A stretch of 64,000 bases of DNA from an uncultured Oscillospiraceae bacterium (GCA_947626845.1 CANQTW010000010.1:1-64000); one strand, 5' to 3'; counted from the stretch's first letter, positions 34,190 to 44,167 are shown. A program made the numbers and translations. Notes: generated by a model from the sequence alone, not told the origin.

Positions 34190-35683
34190 TCACACGGATG
34201 AAATAAACCGAATGAACGCCTCTTTCCCCTTTTCATCCCTGGCGTAAACGCCCGCGTGCTCCAGGACCTTGGCGAACACAAGTCCCGTCTCGTACTGCAC
34301 GATCTCCATGGCGTTGTCCGCCGTAATGGCCCCATACTTCGTCCTGAACCCCTCAGCCCAATCGGCGTGCTTTTCTGTAAGAGGGTCGGCTCTCAGGTCA
34401 CGGTCATCGGCCAGGGCGGCGGCCACAGCATGGAGCTCGCCCTTCAGGCGGGCGGGCAGGACGGCCAGGCCCATCACCTCGATAAGGCCGATATTCTCCT
34501 TCTTGATGTGGTGAAGCTCCGCGTGGGGGTGGTAAAGCCCCAGGGGGTGCTGGGGGGTGGTCAGGTTGTTGCGCAGCACCAGGTCCAGCTCAAAGTCCGT
34601 CCCCCGGCGTCTGGCGATGGGGGTAATGGTGTTGTGGGGCTCGCCGTCCGTCTCGGCGTAGATGACGGCGCTCTCGTCCGTATAGCCGCGCCAGGCCGTG
34701 AGAATTTTGTCCGCCAGGTCGATAAGACGGGCGGGCTCCGCGGAGCGCACCCTGATGACGGACATGGGCCACCGGACGATGCCGGCGGTCACGTCCTCAA
34801 AGCCAGGGAACACAACGGGCGTTTCAATGGGCGCCCGCTCCATGGCGAAGGTGTAGTGTCCCCCCTGGAAGTGGTCGTGGGCCAGGATGGAGCCGCCCAC
34901 AATGGGCAGATCGGCGTTGGAGCCCACAAAGTAGTGGGGGAACTGGCCCACAAAGTCCAGGAGCTTGGCAAAGCAGGCCCGGTCTATTTTCATGGGCACA
35001 TGCTCCCGGTTGAAGCAGATGCAGTGCTCGTTGTAGTAGACATAGGGGGAGTACTGCAAAAACCAGGGGGAGCCGTTGATGGTGATAGGCACCGTCCGGT
35101 GGTTCTGTCGGGCCGGGTGGTTGAGCCTGCCGGCGTAGCCCTCGTTCTCGGCGCACAGCTGGCACCGGGGGTAGGCGGAGGCGGGCAGATTCCTGGCGGC
35201 GGCGATGGCCTTGGGGTCCTTCTCCGGCTTGGAGAGGTTCACCGTGATATCCAGCGTCCCGTATTCCGTGTCCGCCGTCCACTTCATATCCCTGGCGATC
35301 CGGTCCCGACGGATGTAGTTGGTGTCCTGGGAAAATGTATAATACCAGTCCGTGGCCGCTTGGGGACTTTCGGCGTAGAGCGCCCGAAATTTTTCGATGA
35401 CCTGGGCGGGCCTTGGCGTCAGCCTGCCCATGAGGGCGGTGTCTAAGAGGTCCCGGTAGTCCGTGGAGTCGCCGGGGATCACGCCGCGCTCATAGGCGTC
35501 GTGGGTCAGCTCGTCCAGGGTGGCGGCAAGGTCGATGTCCCCCCACTCCACGTCGGGATCGGCGTAGGAATCCAGCTTCAGCATCTCCAAAACGGCGTTG
35601 ACCGCCCAAATCTTTTCCGATTCCTCAATCAGCCCCGTCCGCAGGGCGTAGGTTACAAGCTTGGATACAGCTTCATCAATCAT
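34190..35683 (-). CDS. galT: UDP-glucose--hexose-1-phosphate uridylyltransferase, Firmicute type
   Basis: A 497-aa enzyme of the Leloir pathway that exchanges UMP between UDP-glucose and galactose-1-phosphate. Its length and N-terminus (IDEAVSKLVTYALRTGLIEE) fit the type 2 GalT of Firmicutes. Visible: ENEGYAGRLNHPARQNHRTV and GSILAHDHFQGG with the active-site His region. Last gene of galK-galE-galT. A consensus promoter on the opposite strand starts at its stop codon. Confidence 0.94.
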   Translation of the reverse strand: MIDEAVSKLVTYALRTGLIEESEKIWAVNAVLEMLKLDSYADPDVEWGDIDLAATLDELTHDAYERGVIPGDSTDYRDLLDTALMGRLTPRPAQVIEKFRALYAESPQAATDWYYTFSQDTNYIRRDRIARDMKWTADTEYGTLDITVNLSKPEKDPKAIAAARNLPASAYPRCQLCAENEGYAGRLNHPARQNHRTVPITINGSPWFLQYSPYVYYNEHCICFNREHVPMKIDRACFAKLLDFVGQFPHYFVGSNADLPIVGGSILAHDHFQGGHYTFAMERAPIETPVVFPGFEDVTAGIVRWPMSVIRVRSAEPARLIDLADKILTAWRGYTDESAVIYAETDGEPHNTITPIARRRGTDFELDLVLRNNLTTPQHPLGLYHPHAELHHIKKENIGLIEVMGLAVLPARLKGELHAVAAALADDRDLRADPLTEKHADWAEGFRTKYGAITADNAMEIVQYETGLVFAKVLEHAGVYARDEKGKEAFIRFISSV

Positions 35684-35708
35684 AGAAACATCACCTCATA
35701 GGTTTCAA

Positions 35709-35825
35709 TTGGGGCCCCCGCGGAACGCCGCGCGTTTCGTGGGGAAAGGAGGAGCGACGGAACGAGTGAGCTTTCGACGTCAGTCGGAAGCGAGGGATGC
35801 GGAGTCCGCGACGACGTATCCGTTT
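35709..35825 (+). repeat. Interspersed hairpin repeat, partial copy overlapping galE 3' end
   Basis: GGGGCCCCCGCGGAACGC/GCGTTTCGTGGGGAAAGGAGGAGCGA, then GCTTTCGAC-GTCA-GTCGGAAGC and CGCGACGACG. The last 46 bp are also the coding 3' end of galE. Confidence 0.65.
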
Positions 35826-36796
35826 GGGTGGTTCTTGTGCCACTGCCAGGCGGTGGAGATGATGGTATTGAGATCGGCGTACTGGGGGTCCCAGCCCAGG
35901 ACGGTCTTGGCCTTCTCGCTGGAGGCCACAAGCCGCGCCGGATCGCCGGGACGGCGGGGGCCGATCTGGGCGGGGATGGGATGTCCCGTGACAGCGCGGG
36001 CCACGTCCACCACCTCCTTGTTGGAGAAGCCCACGCCGTTGCCCAGGTTAAAGACGTTGTTCTCCCCGCCGTCCATCAGGTAGTCCAGGGCCAGGATATG
36101 GGCCTGGGCCAGGTCCGTGACGTGGATATAGTCGCGGATACAGGTGCCGTCGGGGGTGGGATAGTCCTCCCCGTAGATGGTCAGCTTTTCCCGCTGGCCG
36201 TTGGGCACCTGAAGGATGATGGGGATCAGGTGCGTCTCCGGGTCGTGGGCCTCGCCGATCTTCCCGCTGGGGTGGGCGCCGCAGGCGTTGAAGTACCGCA
36301 GGGCCACGTACCGAAGGCCGTGGGCCTTGGAGCACCAGCCCATCATCTTCTCCATGCTGAGCTTCGTCTCGCCGTAGGTGTTGGTGGGCTGGGTGCGGTC
36401 CGTCTCCAGGATGGGCACCCGCTCCGGCTCGCCGTAGGTGGCGGCGGTGGAGGAGAAGACGATCTTGTCAACGCCGTGGGCCACCATGGCGGAGAGCAGG
36501 ACCATGGTGCCGTGGAGGTTGTTGTCGTAGTATTTCAGGGGGTCGCGCATGGACTCCGCCACCTGGGAGCAGGCGGCAAAGTGGATCACGCCGTCGATCT
36601 TCTCGGCCTGGAACAGCACATCCAGGGCCTCCCTGTCCCGGATGTCCAGCTTGTAGAAGCGGGCCTTGGGATGGACGGCCTCCTTAAAGCCGGTCTGCAG
36701 GTTGTCCGCCACCACCACGTCGCGTCCCGCCTCGCAGAGCTCCCAGACGGTGTGGGAGCCGATGTAGCCGGCTCCGCCAAGGACTAAAATTGCCAT
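35780..36796 (-). CDS. galE: UDP-glucose 4-epimerase
   Basis: A 338-aa NAD-dependent epimerase. The ATG at 36796 follows GGAGGT. Rossmann motif GGAGYIGSHT (about 7-16), catalytic SSTAATYGEPE (Ser about 121) and Tyr in YGETKLSMEKMM (about 145). Interconverts UDP-galactose and UDP-glucose in the cytoplasm. The natural end for the family is near NHPNGY; here 11 extra residues (VVADSASLASD) come from the interspersed repeat, so the stop codon appears to have been moved by repeat insertion. Confidence 0.95.
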   Translation of the reverse strand: MAILVLGGAGYIGSHTVWELCEAGRDVVVADNLQTGFKEAVHPKARFYKLDIRDREALDVLFQAEKIDGVIHFAACSQVAESMRDPLKYYDNNLHGTMVLLSAMVAHGVDKIVFSSTAATYGEPERVPILETDRTQPTNTYGETKLSMEKMMGWCSKAHGLRYVALRYFNACGAHPSGKIGEAHDPETHLIPIILQVPNGQREKLTIYGEDYPTPDGTCIRDYIHVTDLAQAHILALDYLMDGGENNVFNLGNGVGFSNKEVVDVARAVTGHPIPAQIGPRRPGDPARLVASSEKAKTVLGWDPQYADLNTIISTAWQWHKNHPNGYVVADSASLASD

Positions 36797-36911
36797 AGAA
36801 TTTACCTCCAATCAGTTTTTCAGGCACAGGCCGGACCTCCGGCCCGCAGGGGGTGGGATATGTCCCCAGGCCCCGTATCAACATAAACGGGTTTTCGCGA
36901 ACTGTCGGTTT

Positions 36912-38186
36912 TCACACGATGGCCGCGCCGCCGGTGGGGCGGATATGGAGCACGTGGCACGCGCCCTCCCGGAAAACGGCCTCGATGCCGGCCTTGAAGG
37001 CCGCCACGGCCTCCTCCGGCACAAAGGCCTGGACCGTGCCGGCGAAGCCGCCGCCGTGGACGCGGATGGCGCCCTTCCCCGCCAGCAGCTCCCGTCCCAG
37101 GGCCAGGGCCACGGACACCGCCTGCTTTTCCGGCTTTGCCGGGGACCAGATGTTCTGCAGGAGCGTCTCGGAGGACAGGCCGGACTCGTTCACAAGCCGC
37201 AGAAATTCGTTGAAATCGCCCCTCTTTAGAGCCTCGGCCTCGGCCTGGGCGCGCCTGTCGTCGGCGTAGAAGTGCATAGCCCGCAGGACGGCCCTGTCGC
37301 CGCATTTTTCCCGCAGAGCGGGGACGGCGGCGCGGAAAGCCGCCTCCGGCACCTCCCGAAGCCAGCGCTTGCCGAAATGGGCGGCAACCGCCCCCATCTC
37401 GTGGGTGATGGCGGCGTAGTCGCCGGTGAGATCGGCGTGGTCGGAGCGGGTATCGACGATGCACAGGGCGTGGCCGGAGGCGGCGAAGTCGTAGCGGACC
37501 GGGGCGATCACCGGGTTCACGGGATCGGCGAAGTCGATGGCCACCGCGCCGCCCACGCTGGAGCCCATCTGGTCCATAAGGCCGCAGGGCTTGCCGAAGT
37601 AGACGTTCTCGGCGTACTGGCCGATCTTGGCGATGGTCACGGCGTCCAACTGTCCCTCACAGCACAGGGCGTTCAGGATGTTCCCCACCAGCACCTCAAA
37701 GGCCGCGGAGGAGGAGAGGCCCGAACCGGACAGCACCGTGGAGACGGCGCAGGCGTCAAAGCCGGAGAGCCGGTAGCCCAGGTTCCTGATCCCCGCCGCC
37801 ACGCCGCGGATCAGGCCGGCGGTGGTGCCGTACTCGGATTTGCGGGGCTCCAGGTCGGAAAGCTCCACGGCGATGGGGGCGTACCCGGCGCTCTGCATAC
37901 GGACCGTGCCGGTGCCGTTCAGGGCCGCGGCGGCCAGCACGTCCAGGTCCACACTGCCGCACAGCACGTGCCCGTGCTGGTGGTCGGTGTGGTTGCCGCC
38001 GATCTCCGTCCTGCCGGGGCCGGAGAAGATACCGGCCCGCCCCTTGGGGGCGTAGGTATCGGCCAGGGTCTGGGCCACCCCCAGCGCCCGCTCCCGGACG
38101 GAGGCGGCGGGGCCGTCCAGGACCTGGCAAAGCCGGCTGTCCAGGGCCCCCGATTTGATCTTTTCTATCAGCGCGGAAAGTTCCAT
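36912..38186 (-). CDS. galK: Galactokinase
   Basis: A 424-aa GHMP kinase that phosphorylates galactose at C1. The ATG at 38186 follows GGGGGAG. Signature GRTEIGGNHTDHQHG (about 62-76), ATP loop VLSGSGLSSSAAFEV (about 150-164), and C-terminal RVHGGGFAGTVQAFV. First gene of the leftward galKET operon, with four GTTTACCG sites just upstream. Confidence 0.95.
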   Translation of the reverse strand: MELSALIEKIKSGALDSRLCQVLDGPAASVRERALGVAQTLADTYAPKGRAGIFSGPGRTEIGGNHTDHQHGHVLCGSVDLDVLAAAALNGTGTVRMQSAGYAPIAVELSDLEPRKSEYGTTAGLIRGVAAGIRNLGYRLSGFDACAVSTVLSGSGLSSSAAFEVLVGNILNALCCEGQLDAVTIAKIGQYAENVYFGKPCGLMDQMGSSVGGAVAIDFADPVNPVIAPVRYDFAASGHALCIVDTRSDHADLTGDYAAITHEMGAVAAHFGKRWLREVPEAAFRAAVPALREKCGDRAVLRAMHFYADDRRAQAEAEALKRGDFNEFLRLVNESGLSSETLLQNIWSPAKPEKQAVSVALALGRELLAGKGAIRVHGGGFAGTVQAFVPEEAVAAFKAGIEAVFREGACHVLHIRPTGGAAIV

Positions 38187-38216
38187 TGGCGTTTCTCCCC
38201 CTTGATCCAATTGACT

Positions 38217-38301
38217 GTTTACCGATGTTTACCGAATCGTCTTGAGCCGATGTGCTGTTTACCGTATTGCCTTATGGTATGAGCCGGTCCACGGTTTACC
38301 G
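38217..38301. repeat. Four GTTTACCG repeats upstream of galK
   Basis: Exact 8-mers at 38217, 38227, 38257 and 38294 (all same strand) between galK and the hydrolase gene. The pattern fits an operator array for the galactose operon. Confidence 0.6.
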
Positions 38302-39207
38302 TACCGGTCCTGCCCCGTATGTCCGGCCCGTGACCCGGTCCAGGAACGCCAGCACCGTCCCCCATTTCAGGTCCCGGTCCTGCTTTTCGTTTAAAAACTC
38401 GTGGCGGGAGTGGTCGAAAAGCGCCACGGTCACGTCCTCCATGCCCGCCTTTTCCGTGTAAAACGCCTGGAGCTTCCTGACCCCCGCGCCCATGTTCCCC
38501 ACCGGGTCCTCCGCGCCGGAGGCCAGCAGGAGGGGAAGCTCACGGGGCAGGCCCGCGATGTAGGAGGGGGTGTAGAGGCCCCGCAGGCCCCGGAAAAAGT
38601 CCCGGTAGAACCTGGCCGAGCAGGTAAAGCCGCACAGGGGGTCGCCCTCGTAGGCGGCGTTGTTCTCCGGGTCGTTGGAGATCCACTTCCCGTCCGCAAA
38701 GCATTTGGCGTAGGCCCCGAAGGAGAGCTTTTCGATGAAGGCCGCCGGCTTTTTGGCGGGGATGACCGCCGCCGCGGCGGTGCCCAGGTAGACGTCGAAG
38801 TCCTTCTTATAGGAGCTGCCGCCGATGACGGCCCCATCCAGCTTATCCCCATACCGGGCAAGATAGCTCTGGGTCACAAAGGAGCCGAAGGAGAAGCCGA
38901 AAAGGATGTACGGAAGGCCCGGATACCTGGCCTTATAATAGTCCGTCAGGGCGGCCTCGTCCCGCACCACGTCGCCGAACATGTCCCCCTCGCTCCAGCC
39001 GGGGGTGTCCCCGCCGGTCCTCCCGTGGCCCCGGTGGTCGTCCGCCGCCACAAGATAGCCGTGGGCGTTGAGGAACGCGGCGAAGGGCGCGTACCGGGCG
39101 GCGTGCTCCGCCATCCCGTGGACGATCTGGACAAAGCCCACCGGCTCCTTCACATCCAGCCACTCGTATACGTACAGCTCTTTTCCGTCAAAGCTCTTAA
39201 ATTCCAT
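38296..39207 (-). CDS. Alpha/beta hydrolase, monoglyceride-lipase-like (serine aminopeptidase S33 type)
   Basis: A 303-aa soluble hydrolase. The ATG at 39207 is preferred (GGGGCGGGG leader, MEFKSFDGKELYVYEWL start). Oxyanion/HG motif IVHGMAEHAARY, DHRGHGRT, and the nucleophile elbow FGFSFGSF (Ser about residue 113); a C-terminal FDHSRHEFL gives the catalytic His. Probably a lysophospholipase or carboxylesterase. Just upstream of the gal operon but ends before its promoter. Confidence 0.88.
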   Translation of the reverse strand: MEFKSFDGKELYVYEWLDVKEPVGFVQIVHGMAEHAARYAPFAAFLNAHGYLVAADDHRGHGRTGGDTPGWSEGDMFGDVVRDEAALTDYYKARYPGLPYILFGFSFGSFVTQSYLARYGDKLDGAVIGGSSYKKDFDVYLGTAAAAVIPAKKPAAFIEKLSFGAYAKCFADGKWISNDPENNAAYEGDPLCGFTCSARFYRDFFRGLRGLYTPSYIAGLPRELPLLLASGAEDPVGNMGAGVRKLQAFYTEKAGMEDVTVALFDHSRHEFLNEKQDRDLKWGTVLAFLDRVTGRTYGAGPVR

Positions 39208-39370
39208 ATTCCCCGCCCCTTTCACGCTTTCTGATGCCATTATATTTCTTTTTCCCGCAAATTGCAACAATAAAGCGAGCCGGCTATTCCAAAATTTATT
39301 CAAATGTGCTATACTGAAAAATACCGGCGTATGCCCGCCATACCGCCGGAGCTATAGGGAGGGTATTCGT

Positions 39371-40150
39371 ATGGGACTTTTTCTGACGCTGGCGTTTCTC
39401 TTTTTCATCGGCTCGGTCTTTGGCTGGGTGCTGGAGCTGTTCTACCGGCGGTTTTTCTCCGGAGCCAACCCGGAGCGCAAGTGGATCAACCCCGGCTTCT
39501 GCACGGGCCCCTATGTGCCGCTCTACGGGATGGGGCTGTGCATCCTGTTCCTCATCGCCTCTCTGGAAAACACCACCTGGATCGAGAACCCCTTCTGGGA
39601 GAAGGCGGCGCTCTTTATCTTCATGGCGGTGTGCATGACGCTCATCGAGTACATAGCCGGCATTCTGAGCATCAAGATCGCCCATGTGCGGCTGTGGGAC
39701 TACTCCGGCCAGTGGGGCAACCTTCAGGGCATCATCTGCCCGCTGTTCTCCTTCTTCTGGGCCGTTTTGGGGGCGGTCTACTACTTCCTGATCCACCCGC
39801 GCATCCTGGGCGCGCTGAACTGGCTGGCCAACAACCTGGCCTTCTCCTTTGTCATCGGCATGTTCTACGGCGTGTTCATCATCGACCTGTGCCACTCCCT
39901 GCAGCTGATGGCGCGGCTGCGGAAATTCGCCCGTGAGAACGACGTGGACATCCGATATGAAAATCTCAAGGCGCACATCCGCTCGGTCCAGGACAGGGCC
40001 CACGAGAAGGCCCGCTTCTTCCGGCCCTTCCAGTCGGAAAAGCCCCTGTCGGAGCAGCTGCGGGAGCGCCTTGAGGCGGCCCGAAAGGGCGGAGATACCG
40101 TGTTCGGCGCCATATCGCGCCGAAACGGCGGGAGAGGAGGAAAGGCATGA
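39371..40150 (+). CDS. CmpB-type putative ABC transporter permease (PF06541 family)
   Basis: A 259-aa membrane protein. The ATG at 39371 gives an N-terminal membrane helix (MGLFLTLAFLFFIGSVFGWV), then the family motif LELFYRRFF...WINPGFCTGPYVPLYG and IEYIAG...WDYSG, five to six membrane helices, and a charged cytoplasmic tail of about 70 residues. The family is widespread in Firmicutes and has no proven transport role. Its stop overlaps fbp (ATGA). Confidence 0.85.
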   Translation: MGLFLTLAFLFFIGSVFGWVLELFYRRFFSGANPERKWINPGFCTGPYVPLYGMGLCILFLIASLENTTWIENPFWEKAALFIFMAVCMTLIEYIAGILSIKIAHVRLWDYSGQWGNLQGIICPLFSFFWAVLGAVYYFLIHPRILGALNWLANNLAFSFVIGMFYGVFIIDLCHSLQLMARLRKFARENDVDIRYENLKAHIRSVQDRAHEKARFFRPFQSEKPLSEQLRERLEAARKGGDTVFGAISRRNGGRGGKA

Positions 40151-42123
40151 CCGGCGACAGCCAGAGGCTGAGATATCTGACGCTCTTATCCGCGAAATAT
40201 CCCACGGTGGCGGCGGCGTCCAGCGAAATCATCCGGATGGAGGCCGTCCTGCGCCTGCCCAAGGGGACGGAGCACTTCATGTCCGATCTCCACGGGGAGA
40301 ACGAGGCCTTTATCCACATCCTGAACAACGCCTCCGGGTACATCCGGGAGAAGATCGACACGGTGTTCGGGGAGGAGCTGTCCCCGACGGACCGGGCGGA
40401 CCTGGCCACGCTGATCTACTACCCCGAAAAGAAGCTCCCCCAGCTCAAGGCCGCCCAGGCGGACCTGGGCCGGTGGTACGATCTCACCCTGATGCGGCTC
40501 ATCCGGCTCTGCCGGTTCGTGTCCTCCAAGCACACCCGCGCCCATGTGCGCTCCTGTCTGCCGGAGGCCTGCGCCCATGTGCTGGACGAGCTTCTCCACG
40601 CCCATTTTGAGGATCACGACAAGAAGCTCTATTACGAGACCATCGTGGACTCCATCATCGCCTACGGCCGGGCAGACGCCTACATCACCCGCTTCTGCGA
40701 GCTGATCAAGCGGCTGGCGGTGGACTCCCTGCATATTGTGGGGGACCTCTTTGACCGGGGGCCCCGTCCCGACCTGATCTTGGAGCGGCTCATCGGCCAC
40801 CACGGGGTAGACATACAGTGGGGCAACCATGACGTGGTGTGGATGGGCGCCGCGGCAGGCAGTCCCGTCTGCGTGCTGACGGTGCTGAAAACCACCCTGG
40901 CCTACAACAACACCGACACCCTGGAGCACGGCTACGGCATCAGTCTGCGGGAGCTGGACCACCTGGCCCAGGAGTATTACGAGGCTTCCGATCTGACCCG
41001 CTGGACGCCCAAGACCGACAGCCGCAAAAGCGCCTCCCGCGAGGCTCTCTGCCGGGCGGCCCAGATGCACAAGGCCGTGACGGTGATGATGCTGAAGGCC
41101 GAGGCGCAGGTCATCGACAGGAATCCGGACTTTAAAATGGCGGGCCGGGACTATCTGCGGCACATCGACTATGAACGGGGCACCGTGGTCTGCGGCGGGC
41201 GCGAATACCCCCTGCTGGAGTGCGACTTCCCCACGGTGGACCCGCAGGCGCCGGAGCGATTCACCGCCCGCGAGCTGGACGTCCTGCGGGACCTGGTGCG
41301 GGGCTTCCGGCACAGCAAGCTTTTGCAGAAGCACGTGCAGTTCCTCTACTCCTCCGGCTCCGTCTACAAGGTGACCAACGGGAACCTCCTCTACCACGGG
41401 GCCGTCCCCATGACGCCGGAGGGGGACTTCGCCAAGGAGACCTTTGAGGGCAGGGAATACGCCGGCAAAGCGCTCTTTGACTACTGCGACAGGCGGGCCC
41501 GCCAGGGCTATTTCGCCCCGGAGGGTTCCCCCCAGCGCCAGGCGGGGCAGGATTTCCTCTGGTATCTGTGGTGCGGCGCCAAAAGCCCCATCTACGGGCG
41601 CAGCGCCATGACCACCTTTGAGCGGCTGTTCATCGCCGATCCGGAGACTCACAGGGAGATCAAGGACCCCTATTACAGGCTCATCAACCAGACCGCCACG
41701 GCGGAGAAGATTCTCTCCGAGTTCGGCCTGACGGAGGAGGGCGACCACATCGTCAACGGCCACGTCCCGGTGCGGGCCGTGGAGGGGGAGAGTCCGGTCA
41801 AGGGCGGGGGGAGGCTCATCGTCATTGACGGCGGCTTCTGCCGGGCCTACCACGAGAAAACCGGCATCGCCGGGTACACGCTGGTGTACAACTCCCGCGG
41901 CCTGACGCTCCGCACCCACCAGCCCTTTGAAAGCGCCGCCAAGGCGGTGCTGGAGGACGAGGACATCGCCTCCTCCAGCGAGTATATCTACACGCCCTCC
42001 GCCCGCCTGCTGGTGGCCGACACCGACGAGGGGAAGCGGATGCGCAGTCTCATCGGCGATCTTACCGAGCTGGTGCGCGCCTATCAGGACGGCGTCATCC
42101 GGGAGCGGGAGCTGCGGACATAA
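40147..42123 (+). CDS. fbp: Fructose-1,6-bisphosphatase class III
   Basis: A 658-aa cytoplasmic phosphatase of gluconeogenesis. Metallophosphatase motifs HFMSDLHGENEAF (about 40-52), GDLFDRGPRPD (about 199-209), WGNHDVVWMG (about 221-230) and NGHVPVR (about 538) are all present. Length fits the Bacillus Fbp type found in Firmicutes. Coupled to the upstream membrane gene and followed by deoC after 20 bp. Confidence 0.94.
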   Translation: MTGDSQRLRYLTLLSAKYPTVAAASSEIIRMEAVLRLPKGTEHFMSDLHGENEAFIHILNNASGYIREKIDTVFGEELSPTDRADLATLIYYPEKKLPQLKAAQADLGRWYDLTLMRLIRLCRFVSSKHTRAHVRSCLPEACAHVLDELLHAHFEDHDKKLYYETIVDSIIAYGRADAYITRFCELIKRLAVDSLHIVGDLFDRGPRPDLILERLIGHHGVDIQWGNHDVVWMGAAAGSPVCVLTVLKTTLAYNNTDTLEHGYGISLRELDHLAQEYYEASDLTRWTPKTDSRKSASREALCRAAQMHKAVTVMMLKAEAQVIDRNPDFKMAGRDYLRHIDYERGTVVCGGREYPLLECDFPTVDPQAPERFTARELDVLRDLVRGFRHSKLLQKHVQFLYSSGSVYKVTNGNLLYHGAVPMTPEGDFAKETFEGREYAGKALFDYCDRRARQGYFAPEGSPQRQAGQDFLWYLWCGAKSPIYGRSAMTTFERLFIADPETHREIKDPYYRLINQTATAEKILSEFGLTEEGDHIVNGHVPVRAVEGESPVKGGGRLIVIDGGFCRAYHEKTGIAGYTLVYNSRGLTLRTHQPFESAAKAVLEDEDIASSSEYIYTPSARLLVADTDEGKRMRSLIGDLTELVRAYQDGVIRERELRT

Positions 42124-42143
42124 ACATTTGAAAGGAGATAAAC

Positions 42144-42812
42144 ATGGAGCTTTCCGAGATACTGAAAAGGGTGGATCACACACTGCTTGCCCAGACGGCA
42201 ACCTGGGAGGAGATCAGGGAGGTCTGTGACGACGGGATGAAGTACCGCACCGCCAGCGTCTGCATCCCGCCCAGCTTCGTCCGGGCGGCAAAGGGCTATG
42301 TGGGCGCGGCGCTGCCCGTCTGCACCGTCGTCGGCTTCCCCAACGGGTATGCCACCACGACGGCCAAGGTGTTTGAGACGGCGGACGCGGCGCAGAACGG
42401 GGCCGATGAGATCGACATGGTGGTGAACCTGGGCTGGGTGCGGGACGGGCGCTGGGACGATATCCTGGAGGAGCTTCGCGCCGTCAAGGCCGTCTGCGGG
42501 AAGCGGGTCCTGAAGGTCATCGTGGAGACGTGCCTGCTGACGGAGGCGGAAAAGGTGAAGCTGTGTGAGATCGTCTCCGCCTCTGGCGCCGACTTCATCA
42601 AGACCTCCACGGGCTTTGCCGGCGGCGGGGCCACCGGGGAGGACGTGGCGCTCTTCGCCGCCCACGCGGCGCCCCACTTGAAGATCAAGGCCGCCGGCGG
42701 CATAAGCACCCTTGAGGACGCGGAGACATTTATCCGGCTGGGCGCCTCGCGCCTGGGCACGAGCCGGATCGTGAAGATCGTGAAGCGGATGGAGAAGGAG
42801 GGGTTGGCATGA
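42144..42812 (+). CDS. deoC: Deoxyribose-phosphate aldolase
   Basis: A 222-aa class I aldolase that splits deoxyribose-5-phosphate into glyceraldehyde-3-phosphate and acetaldehyde. The Schiff-base lysine lies in LKVIVET (about residue 153), with DFIKTSTGF and KAAGGI completing the barrel. ATG follows AAAGGAG. Overlaps udp by ATGA, forming a nucleoside catabolism operon deoC-udp-cdd. Confidence 0.95.
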   Translation: MELSEILKRVDHTLLAQTATWEEIREVCDDGMKYRTASVCIPPSFVRAAKGYVGAALPVCTVVGFPNGYATTTAKVFETADAAQNGADEIDMVVNLGWVRDGRWDDILEELRAVKAVCGKRVLKVIVETCLLTEAEKVKLCEIVSASGADFIKTSTGFAGGGATGEDVALFAAHAAPHLKIKAAGGISTLEDAETFIRLGASRLGTSRIVKIVKRMEKEGLA

Positions 42813-43582
42813 TCCAGCATGAAAAACAGTACCATATCCAATGCGAAGCGGGCGACGTGGGCCGGTATGTGATCCTCCCCGGCGATCCGGGCCGGTGCCA
42901 GTCCATCGCGGCGCTTTTTGACGGCGCGGAGTTCGTGGCCTCCAACCGGGAGTTCACCACCTACACCGGCACCCTTTTCGGGGAGAAGGTCTCCGTCTGC
43001 TCCACGGGCATCGGCGGGCCGTCGGCGGCCATCGCCATAGAGGAGCTCCACGCCATCGGCGCGGACACCTTCGTGCGGGTGGGCACCTGCGGCGGCATCG
43101 ACCTCGATGTACAGGCGGGGGACCTTGTGGTGGCCACCGGAGCTATACGGTATGAGCATACGAGCCGGGAATACGCGCCCATCGAATATCCCGCCGTGCC
43201 GGATTTTGACGTGACGGCGGCGCTGCGGGCGGCGGCTCTGGAGCTGGGGTACAGGACCCACACCGGCGTCGTTCAGTGCAAGGACAGCTTCTACGGCCAG
43301 CACTCCCCGGAGAGGATGCCGGTGAGCTGGGAGCTTACGCAAAAATGGGAGGCGTGGAAGCGGCTGGGCGTCAAGGCCAGCGAAATGGAGTCCGCCGCCC
43401 TCTTTGTGGCGGCGGCGGCGTTGAAGGTCCGGTGCGGCAGCTGCTTCCAGGTGGTCTGGAACCAGGAGCGCCAGGCGGCGGGCCTGGACCAGGAGGAATG
43501 TCACGACACCTCCGCCGCCGTGAAGGCGGCGGTCCTGGCGGTGAAAAAGCTTATCAAACAGGACAGGGAGCTGGGAATATGA
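42809..43582 (+). CDS. udp: Uridine phosphorylase
   Basis: A 257-aa nucleoside phosphorylase of the NP-I family. ILPGDPGRC (about 23-31), VGTCGGID (about 90-97) and [13 protein letters not shown] (about 190-202) identify the PNP/UDP group; ESAALF and Gln-containing FQVV favour uridine phosphorylase. It releases uracil and ribose-1-phosphate. Both neighbours overlap by four bases. Confidence 0.9.
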   Translation: MIQHEKQYHIQCEAGDVGRYVILPGDPGRCQSIAALFDGAEFVASNREFTTYTGTLFGEKVSVCSTGIGGPSAAIAIEELHAIGADTFVRVGTCGGIDLDVQAGDLVVATGAIRYEHTSREYAPIEYPAVPDFDVTAALRAAALELGYRTHTGVVQCKDSFYGQHSPERMPVSWELTQKWEAWKRLGVKASEMESAALFVAAAALKVRCGSCFQVVWNQERQAAGLDQEECHDTSAAVKAAVLAVKKLIKQDRELGI

Positions 43583-43971
43583 CGGTGGAGGAGCTTTGCC
43601 AAACGGCTGTCAGGATGAAGGAGATGGCCTACGCGCCCTACTCCCGCTTCCGCGTGGGGGCGGCGGTGGAGTGCGACGACGGGACGGTGTTTACCGGGTG
43701 CAACATCGAAAACGCCGCCTACGGCCCCACCAACTGCGCCGAGCGCACGGCCATCTTCAAGGCCGTCAGCGAGGGGCACAGGCGCTTCCGCCGTATCGCC
43801 GTGGCCGCGGACGCGGAGGGCTTCACCTCCCCCTGCGGCGTCTGCCGCCAGGTGATGGCGGAATTCTCGCCGGATATGGACGTGATCTTAGTGAACAGCG
43901 GCGGAGACACAAAGACCGTAAATCTGCGGGAGCTGTTCCCCATGGGCTTTGGGAAAGAGGACCTTTCTTGA
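43579..43971 (+). CDS. cdd: Cytidine deaminase
   Basis: A 130-aa tetrameric-type zinc deaminase. NCAERTAIF (about 53-61) supplies the first zinc Cys and the catalytic Glu; PCGVCRQ (about 86-92) supplies the other cysteines. [13 protein letters not shown] marks the N-terminal strand. Converts cytidine to uridine for the adjacent Udp. Last gene of the operon. Confidence 0.95.
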   Translation: MTVEELCQTAVRMKEMAYAPYSRFRVGAAVECDDGTVFTGCNIENAAYGPTNCAERTAIFKAVSEGHRRFRRIAVAADAEGFTSPCGVCRQVMAEFSPDMDVILVNSGGDTKTVNLRELFPMGFGKEDLS

Positions 43972-44153
43972 CTATCAAAAAAGCCCTGACGGGCTTTTTC
44001 GACAAGGGGAAACGTCGGGGGAATGGGTCAAAATTGGAATTTTGACCCATTCCCCCTGCTGTTTTGCTGCGCGCACGCCTTTTGGGGCGCACACTTGCAA
44101 AACAAGCTGGGATTTTCGCGACGTACATGCCGCCGCGAAAATCATCAAATCGT
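43972..44153 (-). repeat. Interspersed hairpin repeat, copy 3 (minus orientation)
   Basis: On the minus strand: GATTTTCGCG-GGCATGTACGT-CGCGAAAATC hairpin, TTGTTTTGCAAGTGTGCG...GCGCAGCAAAACAGCAG, a long inner hairpin with GGGGGAATGGGTC arms, CGACGTTTCCCC, and AAAGCCC/GGGCTTT. Confidence 0.72.
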
Positions 44154-44167
44154 TTTTTGACAACCGA

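Noticed and set aside
40186-42201. Long minus-strand frame opposite fbp
   Set aside because: Complement of a complete, motif-bearing fbp gene; no start signals.
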